Shown: positions 23,836-32,310, counted from the first letter of the stretch. The stretch is DNA of 64,000 nt from Paenibacillus lignilyticus (GCF_017942085.1 NZ_JAGKSP010000005.1:336041-400040); one strand, 5' to 3'. The notes: generated by a model from the sequence alone, not told the origin. A program made the numbers and translations.

Positions 23836-25168
23836 GCCTTGATCCTCCTTGGGTTGTGTATGTAATTGCTGCCGGGCAATAGTAAGCCATATCGCCGGTG
23901 ATTTTACCGCCTATTCGCGGAAGTAGGCCGGCGTAGCATCCGCCGATGACATAGGCTCCGGTGAGCAGATAACCATCGAATGAACCTTCTTCCGTCTCAA
24001 CATGGGCTTCTTGCATAGGGAACATGTGCTGATAGATCTTAGGCTGGTTGTCGTAGTAATCTTGAACCTCGAGGACATCCGCTTCCTCATGACCCCATTC
24101 CGCTTGTTTGAATTGACCTTCGCCATCGTAGAGAGAGGTACCTTTGCCTTCTCGTCCCCAATATCCTTTGGCTACATAAGGTGTACCGGCTTGCACGAAC
24201 GGAGCTGCTTCATAATAAGTAGGGAGCAGGTAACGGTCGATATCCGCGATGTCGGTTCCATCGAAGAGGGTGAACCCGACAAACTCCTCGGTTTGATCTC
24301 TGCGCGCGTAGAGCGACCAAATAAGCGCCATAAACCCTTTGCTCTGTGTAATGATGCTCTGAGCCGGATTGATCAGCCCGAGCTTGCCTTCTACAACAAG
24401 TTGAATCAGCGCTTCGCCAATCGGCATGTTGCCTTGTTCTTCATCTGTATCATGAATTAAATATTCAAGTGGATACAGGCGGTATAACACCGCAATGCGC
24501 TGTCCGCCGGCATAAAGTCCGTCACCCGGAACGATTTCAAGTTCTTCGAGGGGGACATAAAGGGTCTCGTAACCCAGCTCATTGACTGCCTGCATTAAAT
24601 ACTCGGTATTCGTACGATCCTCGAGATGCCAGCCATAACTGGAAAATACAATCGGACCTGAAAGACCTTGTTCGGCATAATGACGAATCAATTGGCCGAA
24701 GGCGCTCTGAATCTCCTTGCGCATGCCGATTGAAGCTGCTGTAAACGAGGTATAAGTATGAATGAGATGTTCCGCCAAGTAAGCTGTTTCGGGAATGCCC
24801 GTTGGCGTATCCGTGTTATTTTCGATACATTTCATGCCGTGTTCATTAATGATCCAATCTTGCCGGGAAACGCCATGACACGGAACTTGCATGCGTGCTG
24901 CCGATAAAAGAGCGGGATGAAGTCCTAATTGCTGAACGAGAAACTCGTCGGGCAAATATTGTTGGGCGAAACGCAGTACTTTCCGGTAAATGCGGTCTAC
25001 GGATTCGGAAGCGGCTTGAATTGCGCCGGCTTCTTCGGGTTGGAACAGCGTTATGGCCGGAAGACAGTACTGTTTGCCATTCATCCGATGATAGGGGATA
25101 CGCTGGGCAATCTCGCCGCTGAAGATCTCATCATGGTCCCCGTCAAGCTGCACAATCCGGTTCATCAT
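23828..25168 (-). CDS. Glutathionylspermidine-synthase-like ATP-grasp ligase (YgiC/YjfC type)
   Basis: 446 residues. The N-terminal two-thirds hold the pre-ATP-grasp part (WIINEHGMKCIENNTDTPTGIPETAY, with an ExNxDTP-like substrate/metal motif); the C-terminal ATP-grasp part has YVAKGYWGREGKGTSLYDGEG, a glycine-rich ATP loop. Members related to the synthetase half of glutathionylspermidine synthase make amide bonds using ATP; the substrates of the YgiC/YjfC type are not established. In E. coli, YgiC is paired with the lipoprotein YgiB. Here too a Ser/Gly-rich lipoprotein gene lies just upstream (5-base gap), so a peptide-ligase acting on that partner is an attractive inference. GGAGG lies 9 bases before the ATG. 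Confidence 0.88.
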   Translation of the reverse strand: MMNRIVQLDGDHDEIFSGEIAQRIPYHRMNGKQYCLPAITLFQPEEAGAIQAASESVDRIYRKVLRFAQQYLPDEFLVQQLGLHPALLSAARMQVPCHGVSRQDWIINEHGMKCIENNTDTPTGIPETAYLAEHLIHTYTSFTAASIGMRKEIQSAFGQLIRHYAEQGLSGPIVFSSYGWHLEDRTNTEYLMQAVNELGYETLYVPLEELEIVPGDGLYAGGQRIAVLYRLYPLEYLIHDTDEEQGNMPIGEALIQLVVEGKLGLINPAQSIITQSKGFMALIWSLYARRDQTEEFVGFTLFDGTDIADIDRYLLPTYYEAAPFVQAGTPYVAKGYWGREGKGTSLYDGEGQFKQAEWGHEEADVLEVQDYYDNQPKIYQHMFPMQEAHVETEEGSFDGYLLTGAYVIGGCYAGLLPRIGGKITGDMAYYCPAAITYTTQGGSRRE

Positions 25169-25173
25169 GCCTT

Positions 25174-25479
25174 TTAACCTCCGCTGCTATGGCTGCCGCT
25201 GCTGCCAAACCCCTTGAAGGAGCCGGAGCCGCTGCCAGAGCCCTTGACAACGCCGGAGCTGCTGCTTGAACCATCCGAGTTGTAAGTCGGGTTCTTGGTC
25301 GTTGAACCGCCGCTAGAGTAATAGGTGCCGCCTGAACTGCCGTAATAACCATCATCACAATCCTCGTAGTTCGGGTCGCAGTTATAGCTGGAGCCAGTGT
25401 TGCATCCGCTAAGTGCGACAGGCACGGCAAGTAATAGCGCGAATTTCAACAGTTTGGTAGGCGTTATTTCGTCTTTCAT
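25174..25479 (-). CDS. Ser/Gly/Tyr-rich lipoprotein (YgiB-like position)
   Basis: 101 residues. The signal peptide ends in a lipobox: FALLLAVPVALSGCNTGSS, with the lipidated Cys at about 26. The mature part begins with a Cys/acidic patch (NCDPNYEDCDDGYYG) and continues as Ser/Gly/Tyr low complexity, ending FGSSGSHSSGG. There is no enzyme motif. By position it corresponds to the DUF1190 lipoproteins (YgiB/YjfM) that accompany YgiC/YjfC ligases. The disordered C-terminal tail could be a substrate for ligation (inference). The ATG lies right after the upstream stop, with AAGGAGG inside the upstream gene's end. Confidence 0.8.
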   Translation of the reverse strand: MKDEITPTKLLKFALLLAVPVALSGCNTGSSYNCDPNYEDCDDGYYGSSGGTYYSSGGSTTKNPTYNSDGSSSSSGVVKGSGSGSGSFKGFGSSGSHSSGG

Positions 25480-25956
25480 CTAAACATGAGCCTCCTTCAT
25501 ATACAATACGACTTTATTGCGGTCATCATCGAGCACGGAATATAAGGACTCGAAGGTGCGATTCTGCTTCACCAAATAATGATCGAGGAGCAGCCTGGCG
25601 ATATCTTGCGATCCCGTCGTTCGGACGAGTTGCTCGCCTAAATCGAAATTTCGTCCGTTCCAATAGAGAAACTCGGTTTCCAGAAACACGGATCGGTCAC
25701 AACGCTCCAGCAGCGCCGGCTTAACTTCCGCTCCATAGCCGTCCAGATCGCCGGCTTGGAACGAAGCCGCATAGATATGATGGACGCCGGTATCTTCGGA
25801 TTCATGCGAGCTGTGGTGGAGCAGCCTATTCTGGATGACCGTTGCATTAACAAGCTTACGGACGAATAGTTCATCCGTATCAAGCGAATATTGTTTGAGC
25901 GTCCGTACTACCCGCTGCGTGGATTCATCCCATTCTTGATAACAGATCGTATGCAT
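25480..25956 (-). CDS. Uncharacterised protein of the channel/ATP-grasp operon
   Basis: 158 residues, soluble, no signal peptide. I do not recognise a family. It is mixed alpha/beta and acidic, with several aromatic residues (FLETEFLYWNGRNFDLGEQL) and a final VLYMKEAHV strand. Its start codon overlaps the channel gene's stop by one base (TAATG), and its own stop abuts the lipoprotein start, so it is firmly in the operon. It might be the cytosolic partner that DUF2491/DUF2170 proteins (YjfK, YjfI) represent in E. coli, but I see no clear sequence resemblance. Confidence 0.75.
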   Translation of the reverse strand: MHTICYQEWDESTQRVVRTLKQYSLDTDELFVRKLVNATVIQNRLLHHSSHESEDTGVHHIYAASFQAGDLDGYGAEVKPALLERCDRSVFLETEFLYWNGRNFDLGEQLVRTTGSQDIARLLLDHYLVKQNRTFESLYSVLDDDRNKVVLYMKEAHV

Positions 25957-26981
25957 TAAGCGCGCACTCCCTTGGTAATAGTCTGATAGACATCGACATC
26001 ACAGACGACGAAGAGCTTGGCGTTCGCTGGAATTGGAGCGTTCAGCTTCGTGTTGATGGACATATCTCCGCGATCTGAGATCAATGTCGCGCCTTGCCTT
26101 AAGAGAGAGAGGAAGGCATCCTCATACGTCTTCCACTCCGGTGCGACGGGTATAGGGAACACATCGGCACCATGCTGACGACTCAGCAGCTGGGTGAAGA
26201 TTTCCACGCTGCCATCGTTCAGTGCGGATCGAACCGCTAGTCTGGCAACGGCATCGTGAGAGAGTACAAATTCATTCACTTTGACATGTTTGAAATTGTG
26301 GATATGCTTCTCAAGCATGATCTCAACCGTCGTATGTACCTGAGGAGCGATACTTTCAATGCTGGAGGCTATCAGCAGTGATTTGCCGTCGACCAGCGAA
26401 GATTCATCGATGCGATAGTCAGCGAAGATGATGGCTGCTTTGGCGCTGGCAATGCCGGCTCTCTCCAGAATGTCGCTGGAGCTAGGATCGCCGCTGACAA
26501 AGTGAACATTGTGATGCTCGTAGGGATGTTGATCGATGGCATCAATAATCACGATATGAGTGGCGGGAGAGATAGTTAACAGCTCATCAACCGCATATCT
26601 GGCTTTCTTGCTCCAATTAATAAAAATGACGTGCTGTTTACCGGAATAGGTCAACTTGCCAGCTCTCCTTTGTCGATGATATTGTGAGACCGAATCGATA
26701 ATTTTGCCGATTATCAAGCTCAGCAAACCGATGCCAAACACATAAATAAAGAGGGTAAGCACCTTGCCTGCGAACGTATGCGCGAAATAATCGCCGTACC
26801 CGACGGTTGCCATCGTGGTCATCACCCAGTAGAGGGCATTGAACCAGGATTCGAAAGTCTCAGGCTCCAGCCAGTAGGCTAACGTTGAGAGGATCAGCAG
26901 GAAGGCAACGAAGAGAATGGCAATAGCTGAGTTCTTAAGCCTTAGCAGCTTTAACGACAGGGTGTGCAGAAACAGTGGCAT
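25956..26981 (-). CDS. Two-TM potassium channel with RCK/TrkA-N domain (YugO-like)
   Basis: 341 residues. Two hydrophobic helices flank a pore loop with the selectivity filter MATVGYGDYF (about residues 57-66). The cytosolic part from about 112 begins KQHVIFINWSKKARYAVDEL, a Rossmann-type RCK/TrkA-N domain, followed by VSGDPSSSDILERAGIASAKAAIIF, the usual TrkA-N second half. It resembles B. subtilis YugO, a gated K+ channel. AAGGAGG precedes the ATG. On the minus strand TTGACA at 27093-27088 could be a -35 element with TATGAA 19 bases on, a long spacer. It is the first gene of the five-gene operon. Confidence 0.9.
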   Translation of the reverse strand: MPLFLHTLSLKLLRLKNSAIAILFVAFLLILSTLAYWLEPETFESWFNALYWVMTTMATVGYGDYFAHTFAGKVLTLFIYVFGIGLLSLIIGKIIDSVSQYHRQRRAGKLTYSGKQHVIFINWSKKARYAVDELLTISPATHIVIIDAIDQHPYEHHNVHFVSGDPSSSDILERAGIASAKAAIIFADYRIDESSLVDGKSLLIASSIESIAPQVHTTVEIMLEKHIHNFKHVKVNEFVLSHDAVARLAVRSALNDGSVEIFTQLLSRQHGADVFPIPVAPEWKTYEDAFLSLLRQGATLISDRGDMSINTKLNAPIPANAKLFVVCDVDVYQTITKGVRA

Positions 26982-27166
26982 GCAGGGGATCCTCCTTCTC
27001 CGGTCAGGCGCCGCAGGGCACTGTTAACCCGCGAAGCCCTTTCCAATAGTACACTATTTCAGTTCATACGAGAACCATATCCATAGGTGTCAATTTTTTG
27101 AAAAATGAACAGAACGATACAGTTCGAAAGTCGGTTATTTATATCGGACATGAGCATAAATGTTTA

Positions 27167-27196
27167 TTGTTTATTAAGGTTGGTTTCCTATATAAT
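27167..27196 (+). promoter_or_regulatory. Sigma-A-type promoter of the attenuated UMP-kinase paralogue
   Basis: TTGTTT at 27167-27172 and TATAAT at 27191-27196, with an 18-base spacer. It is followed within about 35 bases by the leader ORF. Confidence 0.6.
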
Positions 27197-27228
27197 CAAG
27201 CTTAGTAAAGGAAGGGAGGCGACGCTTC

Positions 27229-27312
27229 ATGCTGATCAGACAACAACCAGGTCCGGTAGAACGCATTGCGTCGACAGCCTTTCCAATTTCATATGTGATC
27301 CGCAAACACTAA
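27229..27312 (+). CDS. 27-residue leader peptide overlapping a terminator
   Basis: An ORF of 27 codons with a strong ribosome site (GGAAGGGAGG, 9 bases before ATG). It begins MLIRQQPGPVER and ends FPISYVIRKH. Its TAA stop (27310-27312) lies inside the left arm of the following terminator, the layout of ribosome-mediated attenuators: a ribosome stalled near the end of the peptide would cover the left arm and let transcription go on. There is no run of one amino acid, so antibiotic- or peptide-dependent stalling is more likely than simple starvation sensing (inference). It is too short for usual gene callers. Confidence 0.7.
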   Translation: MLIRQQPGPVERIASTAFPISYVIRKH

Positions 27313-27338
27313 GGCATTTGCTTTAGTGTTTTATTTTT
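27304..27338 (+). terminator. Attenuator hairpin upstream of the UMP-kinase paralogue
   Basis: AAACACTAA pairs with TTAGTGTTT, extended by a wobble and GC/GC over an ATTT loop, followed by TATTTTTG. It lies between promoter and start codon on the same strand, so it acts as a conditional terminator. I found no clear competing antiterminator hairpin. Confidence 0.8.
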
Positions 27339-27355
27339 GTCCAAGGAGGATTGAA

Positions 27356-28093
27356 ATGAGCACATACAAGAGGGTACTGATCAAGTTAAGCGGCGGAGCC
27401 GTTGCGGGAAGCAGCGAGTTTGGGTTTGATCCGGGCAGGCTGGAGCATATCGCGGGTGAGATATTGTCGGTGGTGAGCAAAGGCGTAGAGGTATCCTTGG
27501 TTATTGGCGGAGGCAACATCTTCAGAGGCAATATGGCGGAGAGCTGGGGCATTGAGCGCGCGGAAGCCGATAACATCGGCACGCTTGCAACGGTAGTGAA
27601 CAGCTTAATGCTAAGAGGCGTGTTGAAGGCAAAATGCAGCAACGAAGTGCGCGTGATGACGGCCATTCCGCTCACCTCCGTCGCAGAGCCTTATATTCGG
27701 CTGCGAGCGATTCATCATTTGGAGAAAGGGTATATCGTCATCTTCGCCGGCGGCAATGGCCAGCCCTATGTGACAACAGACTATCCCTCCGTGCAACGCG
27801 CTATTGAGGTGAATTGCGATGCTTTATTTGTAGCGAAGCAAGGGGTGGACGGTGTATATGAAGCAGATCCGAAGAAGCATAGGGAGGCAAGGAAATTCCA
27901 ATCGCTTCACTATAACGATGTGGTCAAGAATGACTTGCGGGTAATGGATCAGTCCGCGTTTCTGCTCGCGCGCGACTACAAGCTCCCGATTCATGTATTC
28001 AATTTCGATGAGCCGGGCTCCATGGCAGCGATATGCGATGGTGAATCGATCGGTACAGTCATTAATGGCGAATCCGTCATGACCTTCGCTTAA
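27356..28093 (+). CDS. Divergent UMP-kinase (PyrH-type) paralogue
   Basis: 245 residues of the amino acid kinase fold. RVLIKLSGGAVAG (Lys and Gly loop), LVIGGGNIFRGN, EADNIGTLATVVNSLML, and AKQGVDGVYEADPKK match UMP kinases, which make UDP from UMP. The loop that reads GGTGNPFFTTD in typical PyrH is GGNGQPYVTTD here, so the nucleotide site has changed. The main pyrH usually sits between tsf and frr; this copy stands alone behind a leader peptide and attenuator, so it is probably a second, inducible copy. AAGGAGG lies 6-7 bases before the ATG at 27356; longer upstream frames would start inside the terminator. Confidence 0.85.
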   Translation: MSTYKRVLIKLSGGAVAGSSEFGFDPGRLEHIAGEILSVVSKGVEVSLVIGGGNIFRGNMAESWGIERAEADNIGTLATVVNSLMLRGVLKAKCSNEVRVMTAIPLTSVAEPYIRLRAIHHLEKGYIVIFAGGNGQPYVTTDYPSVQRAIEVNCDALFVAKQGVDGVYEADPKKHREARKFQSLHYNDVVKNDLRVMDQSAFLLARDYKLPIHVFNFDEPGSMAAICDGESIGTVINGESVMTFA

Positions 28094-28124
28094 TCCAGAT
28101 GAGGCGCTAACCCGGTCACAATAA

Positions 28125-28172
28125 AAGGCTGTCTCAGAAGTGCGAAATCGCACGATCGAGACAGCCTTCTCT
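28125..28172. terminator. Bidirectional terminator between the UMP-kinase paralogue and the 40-residue gene
   Basis: AAGGCTGTCTC pairs perfectly with GAGACAGCCTT; an inner TGCGAAATCGCA palindrome extends the hairpin, and TCTCTTATTC follows. Confidence 0.85.
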
Positions 28173-28183
28173 TATTCAATGAC

Positions 28184-28306
28184 TCAGCAGCTGTTACCTT
28201 GAGACTTGTTGTCGCTCTCTTCCGAGAGCTTCTCTCCGTATTGATCCAGACGTCCCGGATGGGAGGCCGGACCTTTTTTCTTCGGTTTGCTGTTTCGACC
28301 TGTCAT
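28184..28306 (-). CDS. Small basic protein of 40 residues, unknown function
   Basis: The ORF starts MTGRNSKPKKKGPASHPGRL and ends SQGNSC. A good ribosome site (GGAGGTGAG) precedes the ATG, which is the main support. It is hydrophilic and very basic at the N-terminus. Small proteins of this look are common among spore or minor SASP-type proteins of Bacillota, but I do not recognise a named family. Confidence 0.6.
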   Translation of the reverse strand: MTGRNSKPKKKGPASHPGRLDQYGEKLSEESDNKSQGNSC

Positions 28307-28393
28307 GGTAATGCTCACCTCCGTCATCCATAAGATGAGCGGAGAGTGCTGAAATCATTCATCTAGGGGCAATTTACGGTTGGACGGCGATGA

Positions 28394-29857
28394 TTAGCCC
28401 ATATCTACCGCATGCGCCGGAGCTTGAACCCCGTTTGCTTGAGGCCGTTTCAAGGTGACGGCGAGCAGCAGACCGAAGATAGCCAGCCCGGCAAGCGCCA
28501 AGTACGTATCGTGGAAGCCGTGTGCCATCGCATCGGGCATCGGTTTCTCCCCTTCAGCAACATGATGCGTTGTCCGGCTGACGATTAATGTCGTTAATCC
28601 TGCGACCGCAAACGATGTAACGACTTGCTGTGCGGCGCTCGTAAGCGACGTAACCCTGCTGACCAAATGACTTGGCGCAGATTGAATGAGATGCGTATTC
28701 AGAGCCAGGAAGGACAAGCCCATTCCCATTCCGAGCATGGCGCGGGGAAGAAGGAACATGACCGCACTGTCGGACGGATCGATGCGCGAGATGAGGAATG
28801 CGCCAACCGCAACAATCGACAAGCCGGTGACAACCAGCGGACGTGCGCCGATTTTGTCATATAAGCGGCCTCCGATAGGCATAAACAGACCTGCGGCAAT
28901 CGCTTGCGGCAGTGTCCACATGCCGGCATGGAACGCGCTCATGCCCATAAGCTCTTGCATGAAGTATGGTACGGTGAAGATAATCCCGAACATTACAAAT
29001 TGCAGGACCCACTGGACGATAATGCCTCGTGTGAACAACGGGGAGCGGAATACACGAAGCTCCAGGAGCGGTTCTTTCTTACGTTTCAATTCAACGATGA
29101 TAAAGAGAATGAGCGATACCGAACCAACGACGAGACCGATGATTGTCTTGTCGGACGTCCAGCTTGTTGAACCTTCGCTAAGTCCATAAGACAAGCCGGC
29201 AAAAGCAAGCGGTCCGAGCAGAATGCCCAACATATCAAGGGAGGTGAACGCTTTTTTCGGCAGCTTCGGCAGCAAGGTTACACATAGGATGACGCCCAGT
29301 ATGCCGATCGGAACGTTGATGAAGAAAATCCATTCCCAAGCGACATAATCGACTAAATAGCCTGACACGATAGGGCCGAGTGCAGGTGCCAGCAGAATCG
29401 GCATTCCCATAAGTCCCATGATGGAGCCGGCTTTCTCAGGAGGACTGAGCTGGTACGTCATCGCGAATGCGATCGGAAGCACCATACCGCCGCCGAGTCC
29501 TTGCAGAACGCGGAACATAATCAGCTGCTCTGCCGTCGTGGCCAGTGCGCACAACACCGAACCGACTGTAAACAGAATGAGGGAAATGATGAAGATTTGT
29601 TTCGAGCCGAACCGATCTGTCATCCAGCCGGCGAGCGGAATGACGGCTGCTTGAGCCAGCGCATAACCGGTAACGGTCCACTGCACGGTGCTCAGCGTGC
29701 TGTCGAAATCTTTCACAAGAACAGGGATGGCTACATTGACAGCGGTACTGTCAAGGATAACCATGAAGATGCCGACAATAATGGCGAGCAAAGGGCCAAC
29801 CAGTTGTCGCATGGAGGTAAACGGGATAACAGGTGATTCTTTACGTGCAGCGCTCAT
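28394..29857 (-). CDS. MFS multidrug transporter, DHA2 (EmrB/QacA) type
   Basis: 487 residues with about 14 hydrophobic helices. Helix 1 has the family motif LDSTAVNVAIPVL; the loop GWMTDRFGSKQIFI is MFS motif A; RVLQGLGGGMVLPIAFAM follows in helix 4; ALGPIVSGYLVDYVAWEWIFFINVPIG is motif C plus the antiporter loop. Proton-driven efflux of drugs or toxic organics is the family role. AAGGAGG lies 5 bases before the ATG. There is no regulator gene next to it. Confidence 0.93.
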   Translation of the reverse strand: MSAARKESPVIPFTSMRQLVGPLLAIIVGIFMVILDSTAVNVAIPVLVKDFDSTLSTVQWTVTGYALAQAAVIPLAGWMTDRFGSKQIFIISLILFTVGSVLCALATTAEQLIMFRVLQGLGGGMVLPIAFAMTYQLSPPEKAGSIMGLMGMPILLAPALGPIVSGYLVDYVAWEWIFFINVPIGILGVILCVTLLPKLPKKAFTSLDMLGILLGPLAFAGLSYGLSEGSTSWTSDKTIIGLVVGSVSLILFIIVELKRKKEPLLELRVFRSPLFTRGIIVQWVLQFVMFGIIFTVPYFMQELMGMSAFHAGMWTLPQAIAAGLFMPIGGRLYDKIGARPLVVTGLSIVAVGAFLISRIDPSDSAVMFLLPRAMLGMGMGLSFLALNTHLIQSAPSHLVSRVTSLTSAAQQVVTSFAVAGLTTLIVSRTTHHVAEGEKPMPDAMAHGFHDTYLALAGLAIFGLLLAVTLKRPQANGVQAPAHAVDMG

Positions 29858-29935
29858 GGCAGCCTCCTTGAATACTTTTCTAACCTACTTTACCACTTTA
29901 CTTTCCTCTTATTGGGTTGTCAAAAAGGGGCTGAA

Positions 29936-29966
29936 AATAACAAAAGAGAGGCTAAAATCGCCTCTC
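29936..29966 (-). terminator. Terminator after the thymidine kinase gene
   Basis: On the minus strand GAGAGGC / GCCTCTC with a 7-base loop, then TTTTGTTATTTT. Confidence 0.85.
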
Positions 29967-29975
29967 CGCGTCTTC

Positions 29976-30590
29976 TTATTCGGTTTCGGGCTCCGGCTCA
30001 ACCTCGCGGAAAGCTTGATTGTAGCAGCGCCTGCAAACCGGTTTATAATCTTCATTGCCGCCGATTTGGATTTGTTCACCCGCGTTAACCGGCTGTCCAT
30101 CTCGGAAGCGGATAACCATCGTAGCTTTGCGATCGCAGAACCAGCAGATCGTCTTGATCTCTTCGATCTTATCGGCTTGCACCAGCAGGTTATAACTGCC
30201 TTCAAACAACTGATTCTGGAAGTCGTTCTTCAGTCCGAACGCCATAACCGGGATGTTCAGTTCATCGACGACTTGCGTGAGCTCTAGGATATGATGTTTC
30301 TTCAGAAATTGAGCTTCATCGATGAGTACACAGTAGATTTTGTTAGGACCGGTTGAAGTAGATAAATGCGATTTGACGCTTTCATACAGGTTCGTATGTT
30401 CGTCGACCGGAATGGCAGCCCGCTCGAAGCCGACTCGCGAGCCGACCAGCTCTGCACCGTCTCTCGCACTGAAAGAAGGGGAATAGATGAGGACCTGTTT
30501 GCCTTGTTCCTCGTAATTGTGGGCTACTTTAATAATTTCAAATGATTTCCCACTATTCATCGTGCCGTATTTGTAATAGAGCTGTGCCAT
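29976..30590 (-). CDS. tdk: Thymidine kinase
   Basis: 204 residues, normal length for type II thymidine kinase. Walker A is YGTMNSGKS (residues about 8-16); Walker B is VLIDEAQFL; the lasso zinc site is formed by ICWFCDRKA and [10 protein letters not shown]; the substrate loop is near [20 protein letters not shown]. It phosphorylates thymidine in pyrimidine salvage. AGGAGAG precedes the ATG. Monocistronic with its own terminator; the MFS gene follows on the same strand. Confidence 0.97.
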   Translation of the reverse strand: MAQLYYKYGTMNSGKSFEIIKVAHNYEEQGKQVLIYSPSFSARDGAELVGSRVGFERAAIPVDEHTNLYESVKSHLSTSTGPNKIYCVLIDEAQFLKKHHILELTQVVDELNIPVMAFGLKNDFQNQLFEGSYNLLVQADKIEEIKTICWFCDRKATMVIRFRDGQPVNAGEQIQIGGNEDYKPVCRRCYNQAFREVEPEPETE

Positions 30591-30659
30591 CTGAATCTCT
30601 CCTAAGCAATATCTTCCTTTACTTATTTAACATATTTAATTGAAAGTGACAAGCCTGTT

Positions 30660-30699
30660 TTACAAACGAAACAGGCTGCCGGGCGGTGCCGGCAGCCTG
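30660..30699 (-). terminator. Terminator after the small membrane protein gene
   Basis: A perfect 11-bp stem CAGGCTGCCGG / CCGGCAGCCTG with a 6-base loop; the minus strand continues TTTCGTTTGTAAAA. Confidence 0.85.
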
Positions 30700-30735
30700 C
30701 AAGAAATGCGGGCAATGGAGCTACTGCTGTAGCAA

Positions 30736-31023
30736 TTACATTTTTCCTTTTAGGTCCATGAGATACTTGAATACAACTCCGAATGCACCGACGTAGTAAG
30801 CGGTCAACATCATCCAGCCCCAGTGATCGAGAGACTGCATGTTCGCAAACATGAATAACGGTAATACATAGTAAACCATGTCTTTGAGATACCCGAGTAC
30901 AAAATCAGTGGAAAATGTGCCTGACTTCATCATTTTGAACATATCCATTAAGAAGTTCAGGCCCATGAATCCAAGTACTGCCCACATCGAGTAGAGCATC
31001 CAGTCTGTGAGTGCAAATGTCAT
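30736..31023 (-). CDS. Small integral membrane protein of unknown function
   Basis: 95 residues with three hydrophobic, Met- and Phe-rich segments (LYSMWAVLGFMGLNFLMDMF, DMVYYVLPLFMFANMQ, WMMLTAYYVGAFGVVFKYL) and a basic end (LMDLKGKM). Size and layout recall small holin-like proteins but no family motif is visible. GGGAGGTGATT lies before the ATG at 31023, so the longer open frame is not used. Confidence 0.75.
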   Translation of the reverse strand: MTFALTDWMLYSMWAVLGFMGLNFLMDMFKMMKSGTFSTDFVLGYLKDMVYYVLPLFMFANMQSLDHWGWMMLTAYYVGAFGVVFKYLMDLKGKM

Positions 31024-31203
31024 TAGAATCACCTCCCCTAAAGAAAGAAGAGTTCTTGCATACGTTATCATATGAGGCATGGACGATATGCGTACTGGGG
31101 CAACGCTCATTTTTGGGGCGAGCAATGTTCGGAAAGCTTGAAGTGTTACCGCCCAAACGAGTACAATATGACGACAGCAATTGAAGGAGATGGATAAAAC
31201 CGC

Positions 31204-32295
31204 ATGACGGCATTATTAGAGGCTTTTAACCAAACTACCTACCCGGTCACCGGACACAGCAAGTATACGGTGCAGATTTTACTCGAAGCATTTCGCGATA
31301 TGGACGGCAGCGTGGAAAGCGACGTATACGGCAATGGGAAGCTGATCGAGGACTTTCAACGGAAGATGGCCGACTTTCTGGGCAAAGAATCCGCCGTATT
31401 CTTCCCGAGCGGAACGATGGCTCAGCAAATTGCGCTGCGCATTTGGAGCGATGAGCTAGGAAATAAGAAGGTCGCCTATCACCCGCTTTGCCATCTGGAA
31501 ATTCACGAGAAGGATGGGCTGAAAGAGCTGCACCATCTGGAGCCGATTCTGCTTGCGGACAAAGAACGACTGATTACACTGGACGATGTGGTGAACATGA
31601 AAGAGAACATCTTTTGTTTGCTTCTGGAGCTGCCGCAGCGCGAGATCGGCGGTCAGCTGCCTTCCTTTGCAGAGTTGGAAGCCATTGCGTCTCATTGTCG
31701 CGAACGAGGGATCAAGCTGCATTTGGACGGGGCCAGACTGTTTGAAATCTTGCCGTATTACGGGAAGTCGGCCGCGGAAGTATGCGCTTTGTTCGATAGC
31801 GTGTACGTATCGTTCTACAAAGGAATCGGCGGTATAGCAGGGGCGATCTTAGCCGGCGGAGAGGCTTTTACCGAGCAATCCAAGATTTGGAAGAGACGCC
31901 ATGGCGGCGATCTGATCAGCCTGTATCCGTATATCGTTAGCAGCGATTATTATTTCGAGCAGCGAGTAGGGAAGATGGGGCATTATCATGAGTCCGCGGT
32001 TGAGCTGGCAAAGCTCTATAACGAATGCGCAGGGCTGAAGACGAACCCGGAATTCCCGGTGTCGAATATGTTCCACGTTCACGCAGCGATCCCGAAAGAC
32101 AAATTAGAACCGATTTTCTTGGCGCTCTACAAGGAAACCGGAATTGGTCTCACCCGATATATTAATGTCGTTAATGATTCATTAAGCGCATACGAGGTTA
32201 GTCTTGGCGACCGTTTTGACAAGATTCCCAAGGCACAACTCAAAGAAGCGTTTGATTTGCTGAAGCAAAAATTGCAAGCTATCGTCGCCGAATAG
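31204..32295 (+). CDS. PLP-dependent threonine aldolase / beta-eliminating lyase family
   Basis: 363 residues, the usual length. DVYGNGKLIEDFQRKMADFLGKESAVFFPSGTMAQ is the N-terminal family segment; KLHLDGARLFEI contains the Asp that holds the pyridine nitrogen and the conserved DGAR; VYVSFYKGIGGIAGAILAG contains the PLP-binding Lys. Low-specificity threonine aldolases split threonine to glycine and acetaldehyde; related members act on other beta-hydroxy amino acids. Single gene between its own promoter region and a strong terminator. Confidence 0.88.
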   Translation: MTALLEAFNQTTYPVTGHSKYTVQILLEAFRDMDGSVESDVYGNGKLIEDFQRKMADFLGKESAVFFPSGTMAQQIALRIWSDELGNKKVAYHPLCHLEIHEKDGLKELHHLEPILLADKERLITLDDVVNMKENIFCLLLELPQREIGGQLPSFAELEAIASHCRERGIKLHLDGARLFEILPYYGKSAAEVCALFDSVYVSFYKGIGGIAGAILAGGEAFTEQSKIWKRRHGGDLISLYPYIVSSDYYFEQRVGKMGHYHESAVELAKLYNECAGLKTNPEFPVSNMFHVHAAIPKDKLEPIFLALYKETGIGLTRYINVVNDSLSAYEVSLGDRFDKIPKAQLKEAFDLLKQKLQAIVAE

Positions 32296-32310
32296 ACATC
32301 AACATAATAA

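Noticed and set aside
27105..27326. A 73-codon frame before the UMP-kinase paralogue
   Set aside because: It has no ribosome site, starts before the promoter -10 box and runs into the terminator; the 27-codon leader in another frame is far better supported.
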